A DNA stretch of 53,102 nucleotides. It comes from Nemertoderma westbladi. Its lineage: Eukaryota; Xenacoelomorpha; Nemertodermatida; Nemertodermatidae. Positions 22,601-34,600 of the stretch are shown here, piece after piece (the stretch's first letter is position 1; the number at the start of each line of letters is the position of its first letter). Below the pieces are notes generated by a model. It saw only the letters and a list, made by a program, of their open reading frames with translations, was not told the DNA's origin and made no database searches. A program made the position numbers and the translations under genes. The stretch is taken from NCBI GenBank assembly GCA_032718475.1, contig JAUCBJ010000264.1, positions 1-53,102 on the forward strand, given 5' to 3'.

Positions 22601-25600
22601 GTCCGAGTTCGCTCGACCTAGTAGTAGTAGTCAGAAAAACTGCTTGACGCTGAATGATATAATTGTGATTAATTTACATAGTGTAAACGGCTAACAGATA
22701 TTAAAGGCACTTTATTAACAATTCTTACGCGTTGCCATGGCATCTAGAAAGTAAAACATATTGCATATTTTTCCTTATACTCGATATAGTGGGGGTAGAG
22801 GTAGATTTTGCTGCGGCTAATATGTAGCTTGTTTTTATTCAAGGTTACTCGTTGCCATGGCAACTAGAAACTGAAAAAGAATTCATATTGTTCCTTATAC
22901 TGGATATAATAGTGGTACGTAAGGGAAAGGCATGGGCAGCCTTGAATAGGCTTTCCAGGATTTGGAAGTCACCGAGAATTAATCGGAAACTTAAGGTCCG
23001 ATTATTTAGAGCAGCAGTAGTTCCAGTACTCCTCTACGGGAGTCCATGCTGGGCTCTAACTGCTGAGGACACCAAATCTCTGGATGGCACATTCACAAGA
23101 ATGCTACGCCGGGTTCATTGTGTCAAGTACAATGCACACATCTCCAACCAGACACTATATAACATTGGAGGTGTCTCATTGGTTCCCCCAAGCTTGACAC
23201 TAGAACAAAATCGCCTCCGCTTTGCAGGACATTGCTTTCGCCGTGAGGACCAGCCAGTGCATAATCTTGTACTTTGGCAGCCTCATGGAGTGAATAAGCA
23301 TGGTGGACAGCCCATGACTTTCTTGAGACGCATCTTAAAGGACACTGGCCTTATAGATGCGGATGATCTAGCAAATGTCATGGGTGATAGGGAGTTGTGG
23401 CGGTGCAATTTTGTTGACAAGCCGGCACAGCTTTCTTAAAAATGAAGCTGCAATGCAGCATGCCGATCCTAGTAGTAGTAGTATTAATTTACATAGTGTA
23501 AACGGCTAGCAGATATTAAAGAAACTTTATTAACAATTCTGACGCGTTGCCATGGCATCTAGAAAGTAAAACATTGCATATTTTTCCTTATACTCGATAT
23601 AGTGGGGGTAGAGGTAGATTTTGCTGCGGCTAATATATAGTTTGTTTTTAGTCAAGGTTACTCGTTGCCACGGCAACTAGAAACTGAAAAAGAATTCATA
23701 TTGTTCCTTATACTGGATATAATAGTGGTAGGCTCTGATTCCATCATGATACGACCACTGAATACGCATTACAAAGCCCGTTGCTATATGGACATTGTCA
23801 ATATTGCTATCTTTGAAGGTCGTTTTCGCCTGGTTGCTATGGAATTTTCAAAAAACGAAATATGCCATTAAATTCTTCATATCCAAAATATTAATCTGCT
23901 ATAAATTTTAAATCGTCATATCTACTATAAGAGATGTTGCTATGGTAATTTTCTCCGTTGCTATGTTTAAGACCCCCTAAAAAACGAGCGCAACCATTTA
24001 GTGAAGTCTACCCAAATTTTTTTAAATGTCCCAAGTTTGCACTAAACATCTATGTAGGGTAGCCGAGTCATATATAAAATTCCTACGGGCTCATAGGCTG
24101 GAGCCTGTACTAAGATGGAATTTTGCGTCAAGTGCCCATCCCTCTGCCCAACCCACACCTGTGTTTGTATAATTGGCACGAGGTCGACTTAGACTACTTA
24201 CCTTATCAATGTCTGACATTAAAATGTCCGAAGTATCTTGGCAACCATTCTTCAGCTTCCGTAACTTCTCGTTTATTGATTGAGGTGAATATATATGACT
24301 AACAGCCACCGAGACAATGACTGCAGCCAAAGACCAAACATCAGACAGTTCGGTGAATGTCTGGCCAGGCACCTTAAATAAAATAAAACATGTTGTTCAT
24401 TTATTTATTTATAGGTGTTTATAGGTGCGTTTGTTGGGCGAGCTACTTTACAAAGTCTATAAGCCTTTATCATACCCAGCCGCCCACCAGCCTCAATGTC
24501 TGAACATCAATATCTCAGCAACGGCTATGCAAATATTGTGTAAAATTCAATATCATATAATTCATCCCTGATCTCCGTATTAAAATTAACGTGCCACTGT
24601 AACCTATTCTATTGTGTTTAGTCAGAGGCGTACCGAGGTGTCTGGGGCCCCTGTGACAAGCTGATTCTACACCCCCACCCCCCCCCCCCCCCCCCCCACA
24701 AAATCGTAAAATTCCGATCTTATTACCGATTTTAAAATATTATTACATTTTTAAAAAATGTTGTTTATACTAGAGTAGGATTACAATTATTACTTTCCTA
24801 GAATTTTTATCTGCAAATATATTTATTACATCGTCCCACTTAATCAAATCAAACTTCGTGTTCTCTACTGTGTGACTGTATACTTAATAAAGCCAAACTA
24901 GGATGGCTAAAACGTCTGTCCTTATCTGATCTGATCTGATCTGATCTGACGGTATCTGACACATGTTCCACCTTGGTTCAGAGCCCACCTTGGTGTAGTG
25001 GTTATATTGAATTCACATCTCGCGGAGGTTGTGGGTTCAATCCCGGCATGGGGGCAAAGGTAGTTTTCGTTTCGGCACGAATGTTTTGAAGGAATAACAC
25101 CTCCCCCTCTGAAACAACGATACTAACTAAAAGACTAACTGAAACGAACTAAAAGGAATTCAAATAAAATAAGCTAGAAATTTTAAACTTGTTTTTAGCG
25201 GCTGGTGCCAAATTTTGGTGCCGGCCCATGTGAAGAATACCAGGATTTACCTTTTCGGTCGACTTTTATTGGAATTTTATATATGAAGATTTTAATTTGT
25301 TTTTTATTTATCTTTATTAAGTGTATTATAGAGAGCTTATTTATGGCTTATAACCTGTACATACAGACATATACTAATTCGTTTATTGTTTTGGTTATAT
25401 TCAGCCCTTCTGTAACCTGTGTTTTTGGTGAAAACCTGGTATTCTTCACATGAGGGTAACTGCAAAATAAAATATAACGGCAGAAAGTCTGGTATTCTTC
25501 GCCCATGTGAAGAATACCAGAATACCTTGCTAGTACATAATAGTACTTAACTAATTATGTTTATGCTAATTATTTATCAACCTATTATTGCCACATGGGT

Positions 25601-28600
25601 GGGTGGGTGGATGGATGTGGGAAGATGCCCGCTGGTTGTTTATTGTTTTGGTTAGAAAAGTCAGCCGCGGTAACATTCTCCTTTCCCTCAATTGGTAGGT
25701 AACAAAATCGTTTATTGTTTTGGTTAGAAATTAAAGCCGCTGTAACATGCTCTTTTCCTTCAATTGGAAGGTAACAACAGCGTTTATTAATTCCCACATT
25801 CCCATCCACCTTCCCATATTCAGATATTCCTTCATCGTCTGGGTATACTGTAAACACCACTGTATCAGCTGGCAATATGGGGCATGTTAAGTGTTTCTTC
25901 ATATACATACAGTATACACACACACTAGGCCTACACAGTAGGCCTAGAGAGATACCCCTTCCTGCCTTCCCTTTCTGCCTTAGCGTAACAAACCTTCATC
26001 CTATATCACATTATTAATATATAATAACATGCCTTTGTGCATTTAGATGCACCCTACCGGTATGCCTGTACTGCTACTTCATATGATGATACTGATACTT
26101 AACAGGGCAACATGAAACGCAACCAAATCCGACTCACGGCGAAATGAACAGCCCAAATCTGGTAATCGCTACCACAAGCGAAATATTCAATCTGCCCCTA
26201 AGGCGCTACTTAACTGCTGCTTGATAAATGCGCGTTCAGTTTGTAACAAACTGAGCGATCTAGAATCGCTGCTACGTCCACCAAATTATGATATAGTAGG
26301 AGTGACAGAATCATGGCTACGTGATTCTGTGACGGACCAAATGATAAACGGTGAAAATAAATATGATGTTTTTAGAAATGACAGAATTGGTAAAATTGGT
26401 GGCGGGGCAGCGCTGCTAATTCGAAACAGCATTAAATGTCGCCAAGTGGAAAGTTTCGATACTGAATGTCTGGCTACAGAGGCCGATGTAGTGGCTGTTG
26501 ATCTTTTAGGTAAAAACCCGTCTCGTATAATCAGTGTCTATCGTCCCCGACCTACAGTAATTTACCTTCTGATTCTATATTGTGCAATTTGCCGATGATG
26601 TCAAGCTATATGGTCCGTCCAATGAAAGTCATAGTCTGAACGCTAGCCTCTCTAGGTTAGAGACCTGGGCCAACCTCTGGCAGCTAAATATAGCCCCGGA
26701 TAAATGTATGGTTCTACATATAGGTGCAAATAATAATAATTACAATTATGTGCTAGGCAATAAAGTGATAAAGAAGGTGACGAAATGTAAAGATTTAGGT
26801 ATTATTATATCTGCGGATTTAAAGTTTGATAAATACTGTAAACAACAGTGTACAAAGGCTTTTAACATAACTAATATGATATTTCGTTGCTTTAAGACTA
26901 GCAATAAAGGTGCAATATTAACAGCCTATAAATCATACGTTAGACCGATTCTAGAATACTACAAAGATAGTTACGGGCCCAGATCACCGGGGTAAACATA
27001 ATCGAGTTAGGGTTGGGGGGAAAAACGAACTACTTCCCTAGGGAAGTAGTGTTTTAGTCCAGTAGTCAGTTTCTTACGTAGCCCGACATATCCTGATTAG
27101 CCCTGTTGAAGGCCTGTTATTTTGTATAATATAAATAATTATTTATTATTATTATTACATGTTGTGGCCGAAATATTGGCACCAAATTCCACCTATTTTG
27201 ATCACCCCAAAGATCTGACTTCGTTTTTCCCCCCAACCCTAACTCGATTCTAGAATACTGTACACCAGTATGGTCGCCTTTTTCATTAGGCAGTATTGAT
27301 CTTGTGGAGAGTGTCCAGCGATATTTTACACGTAGATTGTATAGCCGTTGCAATATTAGTTACAAACCGTACATACATAGAATACAACACCTTAATTTAC
27401 AACCGCTGGAAGTCCGACGATATATTTTTGATCTAAGGTTACTTTTCAGTATAGAGAGAAATTTAGTTGATTTAGATTTTGGTGCGCTATTTAGCTATAC
27501 TAACCGTCCGGGTCTGCGTGGCCACTCTCACAAGTTAAATGTACCTAGATGTAGATTAATTATATCTAAAAACGCATTTACCAGCCGTGTTGTGCCAGTC
27601 TGGAATGATTTGCCAGAAGATATAGTAGATTCCAGAACACTTGTCAGTTTTGCGACCAAGCTCAAGAACCACGATTTCCTACCAATTTGCAAATTTAATC
27701 GACCACTAATCGGTCGCTCGTAATAAATGTTTCTGGGTTCTACGGTATGTACAGTTAATTTTATTCGTATTTCTTTTTAAATTTTTTTTAAGCTGATGTA
27801 AATTTTAATGTTTAGTGATTTTAAATTTTGTTTTTTTTTATTAACCCCCGTAAGCGCTGATACGCCTGGGTGGTTTTTCTCCCTCCAACGTGATCCCCTA
27901 TTCAGCTATTGGCTATTTACCTAACAGACAGTTAGGTAAATATTATATTTCTTTCTCCTGATTGGTTATAGGATCAGATGCTGTCGTCGTCAGATCAGAT
28001 CAGATAAGGACAGACGTTTTATTCTACAAGCCAAACGACTTCAACGATCTTGTAAATATAGTAAATCATAGCATTGTTGTTGCAAGCCCTAGGTGATTTA
28101 ATAATAAAATGGTTTGTAAGTGGTTTATTCCGTTTATAATAAAATAATTAATTTTTTATTTATTTTATTATTTAATTATTTTCTAATGTATTTATTAGGG
28201 GCCTATTTTTTCTATTGTTTATGATATTGCCAGTCCTCATAAACCGAAGTTTCTAATTTATATTCTCCTCCTCATCTGTCTGATCAGTAGGAACATCAAC
28301 ACAAGGCAGCAAGGGACAACAGCAACCTTGACTCTCGCACGGAGAACACATTCTCGGTGCGAGAAGTCAATCTCGCTGCGAGAATGTATTCGCGCAACGA
28401 GTTTCTCGCAGCGAGACTGGCATGTGCATTTGACCAGAACGGCGCCCCATAAATGTCCTCTAAAGTTGTAAAGTGCTAAATATCCACTCGCTATTAATAC
28501 TAACGGCATTGAGTAATGTTACAATTTTGGAATAGAGATATTAGGTTTACTCCTTATACGTTTAACGTAACGTATAATGTAAAGATGTCAAATTTACACA

Positions 28601-31600
28601 TTCTATGTAAGAATGTAAGATGTTGTCAAGTTGTGCTTTTTCTTAAAAAATTTTACTTAAATTTTGTAATTTCCAATAGGCAGATAGGCCTTCAGATTTG
28701 TCCATCGCATGAACAGAACATTGTAAAGTACGGTATACTGATACTAAATGTAGTATCAAATCACCCCACCTGGTGGGGTGACTTGAGACAGTGCTTAAAC
28801 TAAAAAAAAATGCCACTAGCTGACTAGTTAACGTTTTTCTCCAAAAAAAACATAATCTAGTGCTGTAGTGGCATAGAGGAAGTTTTCTTCTTTCCAGTTC
28901 TATCATTATCACATTAAATCTGCTCTCCCTCATTCAGTCATTTACTTTTCAAGTTATGTTTTATGTACAAAAATATCAAAAAAGTGTATCAAGTCACCCC
29001 AGTTCTGCAGTTTATGGTGTACGGTACTGGGATAACTAACAATCAGACAATAGTCTGATACCGGTAGTACCTATTGCTGCATTGATTCTGATGATCTGTG
29101 CTTCTGTGCTTGGAAGAAGTTATCTGTAAGTCAAGTCGGTACCGGTACTGCCTCTGGCTGACAGGGGTATTGCAGTAGTGCTGTACCCTTCTGCCCGTAC
29201 CGGTACCGCTGTACAGCTGTAGCGGTGCCAACTAAACTGAGTACCGTACTGCATACTGCTGTACTGGTACTATAAGCCGTAACTGGCCGGTTAGATACCG
29301 ATAGATACGAAACGCGGCTGCCACTGTCGCAATGTATCAGCCACAACCGTACCCGGGGCCTGGACAACAGCCACAACAACGTCCAGTTTGGGAACAACAA
29401 ATCCACAACAGTCGCTTGTCTATCGTCATTTTGTGCACTGGGTGTCTGTTGATCTTTCTTCAGATCCTCTGCATTGTATGGTCATGTCCGTTATCTGAAA
29501 GCGGTACCGGAATCTGGGCGGGGGCATTTCTTATAATGATAGGGCTATTCGGATATTTCGCGAGTAAGAAAGACAGAGAGAATGATCAGACGTCCTGTTT
29601 ACCGTGTCTACTGATCTCAAGCATTGTGATCAACGCCACTATCATTCTTGGAATTACTATGTGGGGAATTACAGACGCCTCCATAACACTAAATAGAGGA
29701 GTCTACGGTTCTGGGTATTATTGTAATTGTCAGTGGCTAAATGATTATGTTCTTAAACAAAAAGGGTCGTCGTGGGGTTTCCATGAAACAACTACAACTA
29801 GAAGTCCACCGCAAATGTATTGCAATTCTGGAAATATTTTGGAATTTGCTGAAATAATGGGAATAAAATCTTCCGTCAGTGGTAACCAACCGTGGTATTT
29901 TTCATCATATGGTTCAACCTCGTGGGAGTGGTATAATATGTGCACTTCGCGAAGTTGCCAAGTTGTTGGCGCCTTGAAGCTCGTTCTTTGGTTAGCTGAG
30001 TTCGTTATGCTAATCATACAGATAGTGTTCGCGTCCATCAAGGTCTGTTGCAGACGGGCACCTAGACAACCTACCATGGTTGTACTTCAGTCTGGGGCTC
30101 CGCTACAGCAGTACAGCTCCCAGCCGGGTCAGCAGCCGGTGCACTACCCGCAGCCAACCGCTGGGTACGCCCAACCAACCGCTGGGTACGCCCAACCAAC
30201 CGCTGGGTACGCTCAACCAACCGCTGGTTACCCCCAACCAACCGCTGGGTACGCTCAACCAGGGTACCCGCCTCCCGCCACTGGGTACTACCCAGGGCAG
30301 GGTGAGGGAGCTCAGCCTCTAGCCGGTTACGCAGGGGCCCCAGTGCCGCCTGTAGTGAGTAACGCGGGCTACCAGCCCGGACCCGCTGGATATCCCACCC
30401 AGGAGTATTCCCAGACCCAACCCGCCCAACCGTCGGGTTGGCCTGGTTACCAACCCCCAGCGGCCGGCCCTCCGGCTTACAATGAATTCGTTCAGGGGCC
30501 GGAGAAAGCTTAACAAACAACTACAAAGCTGTGAACCTCGAGAAACTAAAAAGCGCTCACAGGATGGCTAACCACTATTATAGTTGTACACATATTATCA
30601 CCTTAATCATTAAACACTATCTGTCTACCATTATTTCCTTGTATAGAAGTTATCGATTAGGTCAACATGGACGGGGTGGGGTGGGGTGTGGGTGGTATAC
30701 GGACATTTTTCAGACCTACCGCTACCATATTGTATACAAAGGTCCTCCCTACAGCCTACGACTACGATCAGTGTTCTACACTTTTGTAGAATCTAATTTT
30801 TGTATAACCGATCATTGTTAGAATATATTAGTACAACAACATAACTCAAGATATTGGCATGGCCTACTGCTTCTATTTCATTATGAAACTTACGTAAGTT
30901 GGTAGTTAGTTGCTTAATGGATTACTTATTGACTTTTGTTATATATGTATCGATATTGGTATCAGGTGGCAATAAAAAGGCGCTTTCTCAGTTTCCTTAT
31001 AAACTGTGGAAATTGAACTTATGTAAATGGTCAACAAATTTAGAAGATACCGCCTTTCTAATAAATTCATTAGAAAGGCGCTATCTTCGGATACCATATA
31101 TAAGTTCTAAGCCTTTTTAATGAATTCGTTAAAAAGGAACTATGTTGGAATCAATATTCTAATTTCAATCACAGTTTTATTGAATTTTCTGCATTTCATT
31201 TAAATCGATTTAAATGTGATAATTTTAATAACAACCCACTATCAAAAATTATATCTTCTGATGCAGAATTTTATAGGCTTTCTTTTTATTGCCACATGAC
31301 GTAATTAGCGAGTATATATCCTGCATCACTTTTGGACTTTACATATAGAATAGATTCACCCATTATATATATATATATATCGTTTACTTATTCCGCTTAT
31401 TCGTTTCTTTATGTTCTTGTCATGTTAACCACACTGAAAAAACTAAGCCATTGTTTAGATTAGAGAAAAAAACCGCCAGTTGCCACTAGGAGTGAAACAG
31501 CGGGTCATTCAGCTAGACTATTTGTTATTATTTAATTTAATTAATTTTGTGTGGTTTAATTACAACTTTATCGAGTAAAACATAATTTAGAGATATTGTT

Positions 31601-34600
31601 GAAAACAAAAATAAATTATATTATATTTTATCGCTTTCCATCAACCCGAAGTATATCGTATGGTTTAAGCGTTTATGTTTCTAAATGCTTCAAGATGCTC
31701 AGTGGCAGTGTATCGCATTATTATTTCATATTATAATATGTTATATAATCAGGTTAAATGTAATATAATATTATAATCCAATTGAGAAATCCAGAGAGAA
31801 ATCCGTTCAGTAGCGCGTTATTATTCCATTTTGTTTTTATTTTATTTCGAATAATAGGTAATAAATAATGCGTTTTATTATTATTGGTACCGGTATTTAT
31901 CATTGTATGTCATTTCTTTTTTTTAACTTGAACGAACCTAACAGGTATGTGAGCTGAGCAGGTAGTAAATAACCCGGAAACTCAGTTACAATACTATCCC
32001 TGTATGTATAGAGTTGTGGTATAGGTACTGGAGTTCTAAATAGTGAATCTATTATTGACCGAAAATTTCAAATTTGCTACGATTGAACAACAATATAAAT
32101 TTTTACATACTTTTGATATTACAGTACAATAATAATGTGTAACTTTTGTTAACAATCCTGTTGTTATATAACATTATTATTATTTTCTCAATATTGATCT
32201 AAACATTTTTTTAATTCGGTGCCAACCCATGTATCAGTGAGCCCCAACCCAACACCATCCTCCCTCCAGCACATCCATTCCATTGCAGTGAGTGTGCTGC
32301 CTAATATCACTACTGTGTAGTCAGGGTTACCACTCACCTCGGATAGTCAATAGGCGGGAATTACATTTTTTCTTGACATGTCAGGGAATTCTTGTAAAAA
32401 ATGTAACAAATCAGGAAAGAAAAGTCAGGGAATTTGATATATAGTCATAAGCGGAAGTCTGTAAAATTGTATCTCTACTATTTGATTCTTTGTCAGTCAA
32501 TTGGTCTGTCATGGTAGTTTGCCGATATCTTGATAGTGACGCTGAGGACTCGCTAATTATATCTATGTTACTTTTTTGTAATATGATGAAGCGAATGAAA
32601 GCTCAATCTAGCCAATATAACATATTCTATAAAAATGTAGTGTATCTCCAGTCAGGGAATTTTTTTCAAAAATTCGGAAATGTCAGGGAAAATTGAAACT
32701 GAAAGAGAGTGGCAACCCTGGTAGTGGATGTCAACATTTGTCTGGTTAATTGTTATATTTTTAAAGAACAATATCTTAAAATAATTTATAATTTATAACA
32801 AATATAAACAGTTCCGATGCACATACAGTATACTTTGGTTAGGAATATATTCATTAAATTTTTATTCGAAAGTGGAAATATTTATGTAATTCGGTGGATA
32901 GAACAGATAGTGTAAAATTATACCGCGGTACGGTGTTAAGTTTACTAAAAGCACTTTGTTTAAAAAAAACAAAGTGGTTAAGGAAACAAAGTTAAATATA
33001 AAGTGGTGGAAAATATGCAAAATTAATCAATGTAAAGTTATGATATTATTTCACCATTACGTAGTTTATTCTAGTGTTTAAACGGGATCCCGATCCCGAA
33101 AAACCGGGATCCCGACGAACTTTGCAATCCCGATCCCGATCCCGAAGTATAAATAGTAAAAGTAAATTTATTGAATATCCGATGGATATTTGAACCAGAA
33201 CAGAAATGTATTGATTATATCGAATTGTCGGATTACTGGATGTCAGCAATCCATTCAGTAATCAACTATAATTAAATTATAATATAATTTTGCCAAAAAT
33301 CCGTTTTTTATTAACAAGGCAATATATACTGAAAACTTTAAGAAAATTTTATTCACAATTGCAATCCCGATCCCGAAAATCGGGATCCCGAGAGTGGCAA
33401 ACCCTGTCCCGATCCCGGTGTATGTATACAGCAATCACAATTCCCATCAAAGATATTTTATATACAAAGTTAATAAGTTAGTTAATATGTGTATGAGGGG
33501 GAGGTCGAAAATGAGCCAAAAACCGTAAAGACTTTATTATTTTAACGAAATATTTCCATTTTCGAATAAAACCTCATATCCCAACCTACTTTATCTGGCA
33601 CTTTATAATATTACTTACGTCTTTAACGACGATTCTCGTCGCTATTCCAAATCGCATCGGCACTCGAATTTTAAAACGCCTCTAACTAATATTATGAAGT
33701 AACAGATTGTACACTTAACATAAATAGCTATTAATTCACGTTTACAGATTCTGAGATGCTTTTTATAATTTGTGCTTTTTATGTGTTCTAATTAGTATTT
33801 TGCTACGCTAGATAGCTTGTATTTATATTGAATATAAACTAATTGCACTACCTCTCTTTCGCTTGTCTAGTAGGCTTAGGTTTATATAGTTTACGTGTAT
33901 TATAATACAGTACTTACCTTACATACTTACTTATTCTTCTTGTGTTCTTCATAATATGTATTATGAATTATTATTATAATAACGTGCAAATCACCCAAAT
34001 GTCATTCAATTTTCCAAACCTCAGTGAAATTAAGCAAAGTCATCCCCGAGTGGCATAAAGTGGCATGTCCGGTATAGCACGCCAAAACAATTTTGTCTCA
34101 AAATTAAATACCACACGCGCCATAGCATTCTTGCCTATGGTAACACTGGAGTACTTACGGCAAGGTTGGAGATTATCATTTGCACCAAAATGATATACCG
34201 CACAATAAATATAATTTCATGGTCGAAGTAATTTCCGGAAAAGTTGAAAATTATTTGTAAGGTCTGGTGAAATGGCGTAGATGCGTTCAAGAATATGTTG
34301 TATTGTGATAATAAGGCCCGATGCACACATGAGCTTTAATCAAACATCTACCATATTTTTATGTTTTTCGAAAATACTGCCGTCTATGGAGACATTCGCA
34401 CATTGTTTTTCACTTTTCCAATTGCAGTGTGATATGTTCTATTTGTTGTTGAAAGATAATGGATTTCCACATATATGTAGGTTTGTATTAAGTTTGTAGT
34501 TATATACCGGTAGTTTGAATATATTTCATTGGCAAAAACCCAAGTAGCCATTCTGCTAATGCTAATTTCAACACTATTTTTAATATTGAGTAGTCTCAAA

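Larger units (their letters stand above)
17218..24112. mobile_element. 6.9-kb fold-back element with about 1-kb inverted arms and nested LINEs
   Basis: Ends are TAGTACAGGCTCCAGCC and its reverse complement. Left arm 17218-18234; right arm 22286-22917 plus 23483-24112, split by a LINE insertion. AGA flanks both sides (17215-17217, 24113-24115). Comparing the flanks with the family 2 repeat at 52598 shows an empty site ending CCAAGATGGGATTT, so AGA is a 3-bp target duplication. No transposase is seen; the interior is mostly LINE sequence. The short ORFs at 17459 and 23665 are one non-coding arm sequence read twice. Confidence 0.75.

Noticed and set aside
24985-25055. Functional tRNA gene
   Set aside because: A and B boxes are good but the acceptor stem does not pair and a SINE-like body and tail follow.
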